Of a DNA stretch of 64,000 bases, positions 22,701-36,339 are shown piece after piece. Position 1 is the stretch's first letter; every line of letters begins with the position of its first letter. This DNA comes from Pyropia haitanensis (taxonomy: Eukaryota; Rhodophyta; Bangiophyceae; Bangiales; Bangiaceae): contig SDUX01000007.1 of the NCBI GenBank assembly GCA_008729055.1, positions 2,741,712-2,805,711 on the forward strand, written 5' to 3'. Both the position numbers and the translations under genes were made by a program. The notes beneath the pieces were generated by a model. That model was not told where the DNA came from, ran no database searches, and was given only the letters and a program-made list of their open reading frames with translations.

Positions 22701-25700
22701 TGCACGACCGTGCGGGTGGAACGTCGGACATCGAGCGGGCGGATGTATGGCTGGAATAAAGGATGCGAGCCAATTCGGCCGCCGGATCGCGTGCAGCATT
22801 GCTGTACACGCAAAAGTGGGCAAAAGTGGGCAAATGTAGGCAAAAGTGGGTAAGAAGCGGCCAACCACCTCATGCACGACCATGCGGGTCGAACCGAGGA
22901 CGTCGAGCGGGCGGATCTATGGCTGGAACAAAGTATGCGAGCCAATTCGGCAGCCGGATCGTGCGCAGCATTGGTGTACACGCAAAAGTGGGCAAAAGTG
23001 GGCAAAAGTGGGCAAAAGTGGGTAGGAAGTGGGTAAGAAGTGGGCAAACAGTGGGCAAAAAGTGGGCAATTTTGGGACCGAAATGGACAATTGGGGGCAA
23101 GAAGTTTCCAAAACTGCAAAGAAAATGGACGTGAAAGTGGCCAGAAAGTGGTCCAACAGTGGCCAGAAAAGGCGCCGCGCCACCCACACTGTCCACTGCG
23201 CGTCCCGCTGGTCACACTGGCGTGGACGGTGTGAGGGCGGAAATTTTGGCACCGTCCGTCGCACCTGGCTGTCGGGACCCCCACGTGCCGAAAACCATCC
23301 CACAAACTTGACACGTGGACACCGGCGCTCCACAAAACACTCGTTGCATCCAACGGACGCGCCAACAACCGGGTCGGCCAACCACCCCATGCACGACCGT
23401 GCGGGTGGAACGTCGGACATCGAGCGGGCGGATGTATGGCTGGAATAAAGGATGCGAGCCAATTCGGCCGCCGGATCGCGTGCAGCATTGCTGTACACGC
23501 AAAAGTGGGCAAAAGTGGGCAAATGTAGGCAAAAGTGGGTAAGAAGCGGCCAACCACCTCATGCACGACCATGCGGGTCGAACCGAGGACGTCGAGCGGG
23601 CGGATCTATGGCTGGAACAAAGTATGCGAGCCAATTCGGCAGCCGGATCGTGCGCAGCATTGGTGTACACGCAAAAGTGGGCAAAAGTGGGCAAAAGTGG
23701 GCAAAAGTGGGTAGGAAGTGGGTAAGAAGTGGGCAAACAGTGGGCAAAAAGTGGGCAATTTTGGGACCGAAATGGACAATTGGGGGCAAGAAGTTTCCAA
23801 AACTGCAAAGAAAATGGACGTGAAAGTGGCCAGAAAGTGGTCCAACAGTGGCCAGAAAAGGCGCCGCGCCACCCACACTGTCCACTGCGCGTCCCGCTGG
23901 TCACACTGGCGTGGACGGTGTGAGGGCGGAAATTTTGGCACCGTCCGTCGCACCTGGCTGTCGGGACCCCCACGTGCCGAAAACCATCCCACAAACTTGA
24001 CACGTGGACACCGGCGCTCCACAAAACACTCGTTGCATCCAACGGACGCGCCAACAACCGGGTCGGCCAACCACCCCATGCACGACCGTGCGGGTGGAAC
24101 GTCGGACATCGAGCGGGCGGATGTATGGCTGGAATAAAGGATGCGAGCCAATTCGGCCGCCGGATCGCGTGCAGCATTGCTGTACACGCAAAAGTGGGCA
24201 AAAGTGGGCAAATGTAGGCAAAAGTGGGTAAGAAGCGGCCAACCACCTCATGCACGACCATGCGGGTCGAACCGAGGACGTCGAGCGGGCGGATCTATGG
24301 CTGGAACAAAGTATGCGAGCCAATTCGGCAGCCGGATCGTGCGCAGCATTGGTGTACACGCAAAAGTGGGCAAAAGTGGGCAAAAGTGGGCAAAAGTGGG
24401 TAGGAAGTGGGTAAGAAGTGGGCAAACAGTGGGCAAAAAGTGGGCAATTTTGGGACCGAAATGGACAATTGGGGGCAAGAAGTTTCCAAAACTGCAAAGA
24501 AAATGGACGTGAAAGTGGCCAGAAAGTGGTCCAACAGTGGCCAGAAAAGGCGCCGCGCCACCCACACTGTCCACTGCGCGTCCCGCTGGTCACACTGGCG
24601 TGGACGGTGTGAGGGCGGAAATTTTGGCACCGTCCGTCGCACCTGGCTGTCGGGACCCCCACGTGCCGAAAACCATCCCACAAACTTGACACGTGGACAC
24701 CGGCGCTCCACAAAACACTCGTTGCATCCAACGGACGCGCCAACAACCGGGTCGGCCAACCACCCCATGCACGACCGTGCGGGTGGAACGTCGGACATCG
24801 AGCGGGCGGATGTATGGCTGGAATAAAGGATGCGAGCCAATTCGGCCGCCGGATCGCGTGCAGCATTGCTGTACACGCAAAAGTGGGCAAAAGTGGGCAA
24901 ATGTAGGCAAAAGTGGGTAAGAAGCGGCCAACCACCTCATGCACGACCATGCGGGTCGAACCGAGGACGTCGAGCGGGCGGATCTATGGCTGGAACAAAG
25001 TATGCGAGCCAATTCGGCAGCCGGATCGTGCGCAGCATTGGTGTACACGCAAAAGTGGGCAAAAGTGGGCAAAAGTGGGCAAAAGTGGGTAGGAAGTGGG
25101 TAAGAAGTGGGCAAACAGTGGGCAAAAAGTGGGCAATTTTGGGACCGAAATGGACAATTGGGGGCAAGAAGTTTCCAAAACTGCAAAGAAAATGGACGTG
25201 AAAGTGGCCAGAAAGTGGTCCAACAGTGGCCAGAAAAGGCGCCGCGCCACCCACACTGTCCACTGCGCGTCCCGCTGGTCACACTGGCGTGGACGGTGTG
25301 AGGGCGGAAATTTTGGCACCGTCCGTCGCACCTGGCTGTCGGGACCCCCACGTGCCGAAAACCATCCCACAAACTTGACACGTGGACACCGGCGCTCCAC
25401 AAAACACTCGTTGCATCCAACGGACGCGCCAACAACCGGGTCGGCCAACCACCCCATGCACGACCGTGCGGGTGGAACGTCGGACATCGAGCGGGCGGAT
25501 GTATGGCTGGAATAAAGGATGCGAGCCAATTCGGCCGCCGGATCGCGTGCAGCATTGCTGTACACGCAAAAGTGGGCAAAAGTGGGCAAATGTAGGCAAA
25601 AGTGGGTAAGAAGCGGCCAACCACCTCATGCACGACCATGCGGGTCGAACCGAGGACGTCGAGCGGGCGGATCTATGGCTGGAACAAAGTATGCGAGCCA

Positions 25701-25947
25701 ATTCGGCAGCCGGATCGTGCGCAGCATTGGTGTACACGCAAAAGTGGGCAAAAGTGGGCAAAAGTGGGCAAAAGTGGGTAGGAAGTGGGTAAGAAGTGGG
25801 CAAACAGTGGGCAAAAAGTGGGCAATTTTGGGACCGAAATGGACAATTGGGGGCAAGAAGTTTCCAAAACTGCAAAGAAAATGGACGTGAAAGTGGCCAG
25901 AAAGTGGTCCAACAGTGGCCAGAAAAGGCGCCGCGCCACCCACACTG
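19747..25947 (+). repeat. Core block 2, monomers M30-M38 (9 copies)
   Basis: Nine 689-bp copies start at 19,747 and recur every 689 bp to 25,259. They are indistinguishable from core block 1 at every variable site. No other content. Confidence 0.93.
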
Positions 25948-26700
25948 TCCACTGCGCGTCCCGCTGGTCACATGGGCGTGGAGGAGGCGACAATAATCCT
26001 GCGCACCACACTGTCCATGCGCGTCCCGCTGGTCACACTGGCGTGGACGGTGTGAGGGCGGAAATTTTGCACCGTCCGTCGCACCTGGCTGTCGGGACCC
26101 CCACGTGCCGAAAACCATCCCACAAACTTGACACGTGGACACCGGCGCTCCACAAAACACTCGTTGCATCCAACGGACGCGCCAACAACCGGGTCGGCCA
26201 ACCACCCCATGCACGACCGTGCGGGTGGAACGTCGGACATCGAGCGGGCGGATGTATGGCTGGAATAAAGGATGCGAGCCAATTCGGCCGCCGGATCGCG
26301 TGCAGCATTGCTGTACACGCAAAAGTGGGCAAAAGTGGGCAAATGTAGGCAAAAGTGGGTAAGAAGCGGCCAACCACCTCATGCACGACCATGCGGGTCG
26401 AACCGAGGACGTCGAGCGGGCGGATCTATGGCTGGAACAAAGTATGCGAGCCAATTCGGCAGCCGGATCGTGCGCAGCATTGGTGTACACGCAAAAGTGG
26501 GCAAAAGTGGGCAAAAGTGGGCAAAAGTGGGTAGGAAGTGGGTAAGAAGTGGGCAAACAGTGGGCAAAAAGTGGGCAATTTTGGGACCGAAATGGACAAT
26601 TGGGGGCAAGAAGTTTCCAAAACTGCAAAGAAAATGGACGTGAAAGTGGCCAGAAAGTGGTCCAACAGTGGCCAGAAAAGGCGCCGCGCCACCCACACTG
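25948..26700 (+). repeat. Monomer M39 with 64-bp partial duplication and filler
   Basis: M39 is 753 bp. Near 25,972 the normal GGTCACACTGGCGTGGACGG becomes GGTCACATGGGCGTGGAGGA. About 20 bases unlike the repeat follow, including GACAATAATCC at about 25,989. The D segment then restarts from CACACTGTCC at about 26,007. A G is also missing at about 26,069 (TTTTGC for TTTTGGC). The extra 64 bp is therefore a short tandem re-copy of the D start separated by filler, as seen at end-joining or template-switch junctions (inference). Confidence 0.88.
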
Positions 26701-29700
26701 TCCACTGCGCGTCCCGCTGGTCACACTGGCGTGGACGGTGTGAGGGCGGAAATTTTGGCACCGTCCGTCGCACCTGGCTGTCGGGACCCCCACGTGCCGA
26801 AAACCATCCCACAAACTTGACACGTGGACACCGGCGCTCCACAAAACACTCGTTGCATCCAACGGACGCGCCAACAACCGGGTCGGCCAACCACCCCATG
26901 CACGACCGTGCGGGTGGAACGTCGGACATCGAGCGGGCGGATGTATGGCTGGAATAAAGGATGCGAGCCAATTCGGCCGCCGGATCGCGTGCAGCATTGC
27001 TGTACACGCAAAAGTGGGCAAAAGTGGGCAAATGTAGGCAAAAGTGGGTAAGAAGCGGCCAACCACCTCATGCACGACCATGCGGGTCGAACCGAGGACG
27101 TCGAGCGGGCGGATCTATGGCTGGAACAAAGTATGCGAGCCAATTCGGCAGCCGGATCGTGCGCAGCATTGGTGTACACGCAAAAGTGGGCAAAAGTGGG
27201 CAAAAGTGGGCAAAAGTGGGTAGGAAGTGGGTAAGAAGTGGGCAAACAGTGGGCAAAAAGTGGGCAATTTTGGGACCGAAATGGACAATTGGGGGCAAGA
27301 AGTTTCCAAAACTGCAAAGAAAATGGACGTGAAAGTGGCCAGAAAGTGGTCCAACAGTGGCCAGAAAAGGCGCCGCGCCACCCACACTGTCCACTGCGCG
27401 TCCCGCTGGTCACACTGGCGTGGACGGTGTGAGGGCGGAAATTTTGGCACCGTCCGTCGCACCTGGCTGTCGGGACCCCCACGTGCCGAAAACCATCCCA
27501 CAAACTTGACACGTGGACACCGGCGCTCCACAAAACACTCGTTGCATCCAACGGACGCGCCAACAACCGGGTCGGCCAACCACCCCATGCACGACCGTGC
27601 GGGTGGAACGTCGGACATCGAGCGGGCGGATGTATGGCTGGAATAAAGGATGCGAGCCAATTCGGCCGCCGGATCGCGTGCAGCATTGCTGTACACGCAA
27701 AAGTGGGCAAAAGTGGGCAAATGTAGGCAAAAGTGGGTAAGAAGCGGCCAACCACCTCATGCACGACCATGCGGGTCAAACCGAGGACGTCGAGCGGGCG
27801 GATCTATGGCTGGAACAAAGTATGCGAGCCAATTCGGCAGCCGGATCGTGCGCAGCATTGGTGTACACGCAAAAGTGGGCAAAAGTGGGCAAAAGTGGGC
27901 AAAAGTGGGTAGGAAGTGGGTAAGAAGTGGGCAAACAGTGGGCAAAAAGTGGGCAATTTTGGGACCGAAATGGACAATTGGGGGCAAGAAGTTTCCAAAA
28001 CTGCAAAGAAAATGGACGTGAAAGTGGCCAGAAAGTGGTCCAACAGTGGCCAGAAAAGGCGCCGCGCCACCCACACTGTCCACTGCGCGTCCCGCTGGTC
28101 ACACTGGCGTGGACGGTGTGAGGGCGGAAATTTTGGCACCGTCCGTCGCACCTGGCTGTCGGGACCCCCACGTGCCGAAAACCATCCCACAAACTTGACA
28201 CGTGGACACCGGCGCTCCACAAAACACTCGTTGCATCCAACGGACGCGCCAACAACCGGGTCGGCCAACCACCCCATGCACGACCGTGCGGGTGGAACGT
28301 CGGACATCGAGCGGGCGGATGTATGGCTGGAATAAAGGATGCGAGCCAATTCGGCCGCCGGATCGCGTGCAGCATTGCTGTACACGCAAAAGTGGGCAAA
28401 AGTGGGCAAATGTAGGCAAAAGTGGGTAAGAAGCGGCCAACCACCTCATGCACGACCATGCGGGTCGAACCGAGGACGTCGAGCGGGCGGATCTATGGCT
28501 GGAACAAAGTATGCGAGCCAATTCGGCAGCCGGATCGTGCGCAGCATTGGTGTACACGCAAAAGTGGGCAAAAGTGGGCAAAAGTGGGCAAAAGTGGGTA
28601 GGAAGTGGGTAAGAAGTGGGCAAACAGTGGGCAAAAAGTGGGCAATTTTGGGACCGAAATGGACAATTGGGGGCAAGAAGTTTCCAAAACTGCAAAGAAA
28701 ATGGACGTGAAAGTGGCCAGAAAGTGGTCCAACAGTGGCCAGAAAAGGCGCCGCGCCACCCACACTGTCCACTGCGCGTCCCGCTGGTCACACTGGCGTG
28801 GACGGTGTGAGGGCGGAAATTTTGGCACCGTCCGTCGCACCTGGCTGTCGGGACCCCCACGTGCCGAAAACCATCCCACAAACTTGACACGTGGACACCG
28901 GCGCTCCACAAAACACTCGTTGCATCCAACGGACGCGCCAACAACCGGGTCGGCCAACCACCCCATGCACGACCGTGCGGGTGGAACGTCGGACATCGAG
29001 CGGGCGGATGTATGGCTGGAATAAAGGATGCGAGCCAATTCGGCCGCCGGATCGCGTGCAGCATTGCTGTACACGCAAAAGTGGGCAAAAGTGGGCAAAT
29101 GTAGGCAAAAGTGGGTAAGAAGCGGCCAACCACCTCATGCACGACCATGCGGGTCGAACCGAGGACGTCGAGCGGGCGGATCTATGGCTGGAACAAAGTA
29201 TGCGAGCCAATTCGGCAGCCGGATCGTGCGCAGCATTGGTGTACACGCAAAAGTGGGCAAAAGTGGGCAAAAGTGGGCAAAAGTGGGTAGGAAGTGGGTA
29301 AGAAGTGGGCAAACAGTGGGCAAAAAGTGGGCAATTTTGGGACCGAAATGGACAATTGGGGGCAAGAAGTTTCCAAAACTGCAAAGAAAATGGACGTGAA
29401 AGTGGCCAGAAAGTGGTCCAACAGTGGCCAGAAAAGGCGCCGCGCCACCCACACTGTCCACTGCGCGTCCCGCTGGTCACACTGGCGTGGACGGTGTGAG
29501 GGCGGAAATTTTGGCACCGTCCGTCGCACCTGGCTGTCGGGACCCCCACGTGCCGAAAACCATCCCACAAACTTGACACGTGGACACCGGCGCTCCACAA
29601 AACACTCGTTGCATCCAACGGACGCGCCAACAACCGGGTCGGCCAACCACCCCATGCACGACCGTGCGGGTGGAACGTCGGACATCGAGCGGGCGGATGT

Positions 29701-32700
29701 ATGGCTGGAATAAAGGATGCGAGCCAATTCGGCCGCCGGATCGCGTGCAGCATTGCTGTACACGCAAAAGTGGGCAAAAGTGGGCAAATGTAGGCAAAAG
29801 TGGGTAAGAAGCGGCCAACCACCTCATGCACGACCATGCGGGTCAAACCGAGGACGTCGAGCGGGCGGATCTATGGCTGGAACAAAGTATGCGAGCCAAT
29901 TCGGCAGCCGGATCGTGCGCAGCATTGGTGTACACGCAAAAGTGGGCAAAAGTGGGCAAAAGTGGGCAAAAGTGGGTAGGAAGTGGGTAAGAAGTGGGCA
30001 AACAGTGGGCAAAAAGTGGGCAATTTTGGGACCGAAATGGACAATTGGGGGCAAGAAGTTTCCAAAACTGCAAAGAAAATGGACGTGAAAGTGGCCAGAA
30101 AGTGGTCCAACAGTGGCCAGAAAAGGCGCCGCGCCACCCACACTGTCCACTGCGCGTCCCGCTGGTCACACTGGCGTGGACGGTGTGAGGGCGGAAATTT
30201 TGGCACCGTCCGTCGCACCTGGCTGTCGGGACCCCCACGTGCCGAAAACCATCCCACAAACTTGACACGTGGACACCGGCGCTCCACAAAACACTCGTTG
30301 CATCCAACGGACGCGCCAACAACCGGGTCGGCCAACCACCCCATGCACGACCGTGCGGGTGGAACGTCGGACATCGAGCGGGCGGATGTATGGCTGGAAT
30401 AAAGGATGCGAGCCAATTCGGCCGCCGGATCGCGTGCAGCATTGCTGTACACGCAAAAGTGGGCAAAAGTGGGCAAATGTAGGCAAAAGTGGGTAAGAAG
30501 CGGCCAACCACCTCATGCACGACCATGCGGGTCGAACCGAGGACGTCGAGCGGGCGGATCTATGGCTGGAACAAAGTATGCGAGCCAATTCGGCAGCCGG
30601 ATCGTGCGCAGCATTGGTGTACACGCAAAAGTGGGCAAAAGTGGGCAAAAGTGGGCAAAAGTGGGTAGGAAGTGGGTAAGAAGTGGGCAAACAGTGGGCA
30701 AAAAGTGGGCAATTTTGGGACCGAAATGGACAATTGGGGGCAAGAAGTTTCCAAAACTGCAAAGAAAATGGACGTGAAAGTGGCCAGAAAGTGGTCCAAC
30801 AGTGGCCAGAAAAGGCGCCGCGCCACCCACACTGTCCACTGCGCGTCCCGCTGGTCACACTGGCGTGGACGGTGTGAGGGCGGAAATTTTGGCACCGTCC
30901 GTCGCACCTGGCTGTCGGGACCCCCACGTGCCGAAAACCATCCCACAAACTTGACACGTGGACACCGGCGCTCCACAAAACACTCGTTGCATCCAACGGA
31001 CGCGCCAACAACCGGGTCGGCCAACCACCCCATGCACGACCGTGCGGGTGGAACGTCGGACATCGAGCGGGCGGATGTATGGCTGGAATAAAGGATGCGA
31101 GCCAATTCGGCCGCCGGATCGCGTGCAGCATTGCTGTACACGCAAAAGTGGGCAAAAGTGGGCAAATGTAGGCAAAAGTGGGTAAGAAGCGGCCAACCAC
31201 CTCATGCACGACCATGCGGGTCGAACCGAGGACGTCGAGCGGGCGGATCTATGGCTGGAACAAAGTATGCGAGCCAATTCGGCAGCCGGATCGTGCGCAG
31301 CATTGGTGTACACGCAAAAGTGGGCAAAAGTGGGCAAAAGTGGGCAAAAGTGGGTAGGAAGTGGGTAAGAAGTGGGCAAACAGTGGGCAAAAAGTGGGCA
31401 ATTTTGGGACCGAAATGGACAATTGGGGGCAAGAAGTTTCCAAAACTGCAAAGAAAATGGACGTGAAAGTGGCCAGAAAGTGGTCCAACAGTGGCCAGAA
31501 AAGGCGCCGCGCCACCCACACTGTCCACTGCGCGTCCCGCTGGTCACACTGGCGTGGACGGTGTGAGGGCGGAAATTTTGGCACCGTCCGTCGCACCTGG
31601 CTGTCGGGACCCCCACGTGCCGAAAACCATCCCACAAACTTGACACGTGGACACCGGCGCTCCACAAAACACTCGTTGCATCCAACGGACGCGCCAACAA
31701 CCGGGTCGGCCAACCACCCCATGCACGACCGTGCGGGTGGAACGTCGGACATCGAGCGGGCGGATGTATGGCTGGAATAAAGGATGCGAGCCAATTCGGC
31801 CGCCGGATCGCGTGCAGCATTGCTGTACACGCAAAAGTGGGCAAAAGTGGGCAAATGTAGGCAAAAGTGGGTAAGAAGCGGCCAACCACCTCATGCACGA
31901 CCATGCGGGTCGAACCGAGGACGTCGAGCGGGCGGATCTATGGCTGGAACAAAGTATGCGAGCCAATTCGGCAGCCGGATCGTGCGCAGCATTGGTGTAC
32001 ACGCAAAAGTGGGCAAAAGTGGGCAAAAGTGGGCAAAAGTGGGTAGGAAGTGGGTAAGAAGTGGGCAAACAGTGGGCAAAAAGTGGGCAATTTTGGGACC
32101 GAAATGGACAATTGGGGGCAAGAAGTTTCCAAAACTGCAAAGAAAATGGACGTGAAAGTGGCCAGAAAGTGGTCCAACAGTGGCCAGAAAAGGCGCCGCG
32201 CCACCCACACTGTCCACTGCGCGTCCCGCTGGTCACACTGGCGTGGACGGTGTGAGGGCGGAAATTTTGGCACCGTCCGTCGCACCTGGCTGTCGGGACC
32301 CCCACGTGCCGAAAACCATCCCACAAACTTGACACGTGGACACCGGCGCTCCACAAAACACTCGTTGCATCCAACGGACGCGCCAACAACCGGGTCGGCC
32401 AACCACCCCATGCACGACCGTGCGGGTGGAACGTCGGACATCGAGCGGGCGGATGTATGGCTGGAATAAAGGATGCGAGCCAATTCGGCCGCCGGATCGC
32501 GTGCAGCATTGCTGTACACGCAAAAGTGGGCAAAAGTGGGCAAATGTAGGCAAAAGTGGGTAAGAAGCGGCCAACCACCTCATGCACGACCATGCGGGTC
32601 GAACCGAGGACGTCGAGCGGGCGGATCTATGGCTGGAACAAAGTATGCGAGCCAATTCGGCAGCCGGATCGTGCGCAGCATTGGTGTACACGCAAAAGTG

Positions 32701-34968
32701 GGCAAAAGTGGGCAAAAGTGGGCAAAAGTGGGTAGGAAGTGGGTAAGAAGTGGGCAAACAGTGGGCAAAAAGTGGGCAATTTTGGGACCGAAATGGACAA
32801 TTGGGGGCAAGAAGTTTCCAAAACTGCAAAGAAAATGGACGTGAAAGTGGCCAGAAAGTGGTCCAACAGTGGCCAGAAAAGGCGCCGCGCCACCCACACT
32901 GTCCACTGCGCGTCCCGCTGGTCACACTGGCGTGGACGGTGTGAGGGCGGAAATTTTGGCACCGTCCGTCGCACCTGGCTGTCGGGACCCCCACGTGCCG
33001 AAAACCATCCCACAAACTTGACACGTGGACACCGGCGCTCCACAAAACACTCGTTGCATCCAACGGACGCGCCAACAACCGGGTCGGCCAACCACCCCAT
33101 GCACGACCGTGCGGGTGGAACGTCGGACATCGAGCGGGCGGATGTATGGCTGGAATAAAGGATGCGAGCCAATTCGGCCGCCGGATCGCGTGCAGCATTG
33201 CTGTACACGCAAAAGTGGGCAAAAGTGGGCAAATGTAGGCAAAAGTGGGTAAGAAGCGGCCAACCACCTCATGCACGACCATGCGGGTCGAACCGAGGAC
33301 GTCGAGCGGGCGGATCTATGGCTGGAACAAAGTATGCGAGCCAATTCGGCAGCCGGATCGTGCGCAGCATTGGTGTACACGCAAAAGTGGGCAAAAGTGG
33401 GCAAAAGTGGGCAAAAGTGGGTAGGAAGTGGGTAAGAAGTGGGCAAACAGTGGGCAAAAAGTGGGCAATTTTGGGACCGAAATGGACAATTGGGGGCAAG
33501 AAGTTTCCAAAACTGCAAAGAAAATGGACGTGAAAGTGGCCAGAAAGTGGTCCAACAGTGGCCAGAAAAGGCGCCGCGCCACCCACACTGTCCACTGCGC
33601 GTCCCGCTGGTCACACTGGCGTGGACGGTGTGAGGGCGGAAATTTTGGCACCGTCCGTCGCACCTGGCTGTCGGGACCCCCACGTGCCGAAAACCATCCC
33701 ACAAACTTGACACGTGGACACCGGCGCTCCACAAAACACTCGTTGCATCCAACGGACGCGCCAACAACCGGGTCGGCCAACCACCCCATGCACGACCGTG
33801 CGGGTGGAACGTCGGACATCGAGCGGGCGGATGTATGGCTGGAATAAAGGATGCGAGCCAATTCGGCCGCCGGATCGCGTGCAGCATTGCTGTACACGCA
33901 AAAGTGGGCAAAAGTGGGCAAATGTAGGCAAAAGTGGGTAAGAAGCGGCCAACCACCTCATGCACGACCATGCGGGTCGAACCGAGGACGTCGAGCGGGC
34001 GGATCTATGGCTGGAACAAAGTATGCGAGCCAATTCGGCAGCCGGATCGTGCGCAGCATTGGTGTACACGCAAAAGTGGGCAAAAGTGGGCAAAAGTGGG
34101 CAAAAGTGGGTAGGAAGTGGGTAAGAAGTGGGCAAACAGTGGGCAAAAAGTGGGCAATTTTGGGACCGAAATGGACAATTGGGGGCAAGAAGTTTCCAAA
34201 ACTGCAAAGAAAATGGACGTGAAAGTGGCCAGAAAGTGGTCCAACAGTGGCCAGAAAAGGCGCCGCGCCACCCACACTGTCCACTGCGCGTCCCGCTGGT
34301 CACACTGGCGTGGACGGTGTGAGGGCGGAAATTTTGGCACCGTCCGTCGCACCTGGCTGTCGGGACCCCCACGTGCCGAAAACCATCCCACAAACTTGAC
34401 ACGTGGACACCGGCGCTCCACAAAACACTCGTTGCATCCAACGGACGCGCCAACAACCGGGTCGGCCAACCACCCCATGCACGACCGTGCGGGTGGAACG
34501 TCGGACATCGAGCGGGCGGATGTATGGCTGGAATAAAGGATGCGAGCCAATTCGGCCGCCGGATCGCGTGCAGCATTGCTGTACACGCAAAAGTGGGCAA
34601 AAGTGGGCAAATGTAGGCAAAAGTGGGTAAGAAGCGGCCAACCACCTCATGCACGACCATGCGGGTCGAACCGAGGACGTCGAGCGGGCGGATCTATGGC
34701 TGGAACAAAGTATGCGAGCCAATTCGGCAGCCGGATCGTGCGCAGCATTGGTGTACACGCAAAAGTGGGCAAAAGTGGGCAAAAGTGGGCAAAAGTGGGT
34801 AGGAAGTGGGTAAGAAGTGGGCAAACAGTGGGCAAAAAGTGGGCAATTTTGGGACCGAAATGGACAATTGGGGGCAAGAAGTTTCCAAAACTGCAAAGAA
34901 AATGGACGTGAAAGTGGCCAGAAAGTGGTCCAACAGTGGCCAGAAAAGGCGCCGCGCCACCCACACTG
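26701..34968 (+). repeat. Core block 3, monomers M40-M51 (12 copies)
   Basis: Twelve 689-bp copies run from 26,701 to 34,968. They match the core except M41 (27,390-28,078) and M44 (29,457-30,145), where GGGTCGAACC in subunit B reads GGGTCAAACC, a single G to A change. The two variant copies are three monomers (2,067 bp) apart. Confidence 0.92.
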
Positions 34969-35650
34969 TCCACTGCGCGTCCCGCTGGTCACACTGGCGT
35001 GGACGGTGTGAGGGCGGAAATTTTGGCACCGTCCGTCGCACCTGGCTGTCGGGACCCCCACGTGCCGAAAACCATCCCACAAACTTGACACGTGGACACC
35101 GGCGCTCCACAAAACACTCGTTGCATCCAACGGACGCGCCAACAACCGGGTCGGCCAACCACCCCATGCACGACCGTGCGGGTGGAACGTCGGACATCGA
35201 GCGGGCGGATGTATGGCTGGAATAAAGGATGCGAGCCAATTCGGCCGCCGGATCGCGTGCAGCATTGCTGTACACGCAAAAGTGGGCAAAAGTGGGCAAA
35301 TGTAGGCAAAAGTGGGTAAGAAGCGGCCAACCACCTCATGCACGACCATCAACCGAGGACGTCGAGCGGGCGGATCTATGGCTGGAACAAAGTATGCGAG
35401 CCAATTCGGCAGCCGGATCGTGCGCAGCATTGGTGTACACGCAAAAGTGGGCAAAAGTGGGCAAAAGTGGGCAAAAGTGGGTAGGAAGTGGGTAAGAAGT
35501 GGGCAAACAGTGGGCAAAAAGTGGGCAATTTTGGGACCGAAATGGACAATTGGGGGCAAGAAGTTTCCAAAACTGCAAAGAAAATGGACGTGAAAGTGGC
35601 CAGAAAGTGGTCCAACAGTGGCCAGAAAAGGCGCCGCGCCACCCACACTG
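34969..35650 (+). repeat. Monomer M52 with a 7-bp deletion in subunit B
   Basis: M52 is 682 bp. At about 35,350, ATGCGGGTCGAACC is shortened to ATCAACC. The rest is core consensus. The deletion covers the same 10-base site that varies in M41, M44, M54, M59, M75, M77, M84 and M85. One ordinary monomer, M53 (35,651-36,339), follows. Confidence 0.92.
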
Positions 35651-36339
35651 TCCACTGCGCGTCCCGCTGGTCACACTGGCGTGGACGGTGTGAGGGCGGA
35701 AATTTTGGCACCGTCCGTCGCACCTGGCTGTCGGGACCCCCACGTGCCGAAAACCATCCCACAAACTTGACACGTGGACACCGGCGCTCCACAAAACACT
35801 CGTTGCATCCAACGGACGCGCCAACAACCGGGTCGGCCAACCACCCCATGCACGACCGTGCGGGTGGAACGTCGGACATCGAGCGGGCGGATGTATGGCT
35901 GGAATAAAGGATGCGAGCCAATTCGGCCGCCGGATCGCGTGCAGCATTGCTGTACACGCAAAAGTGGGCAAAAGTGGGCAAATGTAGGCAAAAGTGGGTA
36001 AGAAGCGGCCAACCACCTCATGCACGACCATGCGGGTCGAACCGAGGACGTCGAGCGGGCGGATCTATGGCTGGAACAAAGTATGCGAGCCAATTCGGCA
36101 GCCGGATCGTGCGCAGCATTGGTGTACACGCAAAAGTGGGCAAAAGTGGGCAAAAGTGGGCAAAAGTGGGTAGGAAGTGGGTAAGAAGTGGGCAAACAGT
36201 GGGCAAAAAGTGGGCAATTTTGGGACCGAAATGGACAATTGGGGGCAAGAAGTTTCCAAAACTGCAAAGAAAATGGACGTGAAAGTGGCCAGAAAGTGGT
36301 CCAACAGTGGCCAGAAAAGGCGCCGCGCCACCCACACTG

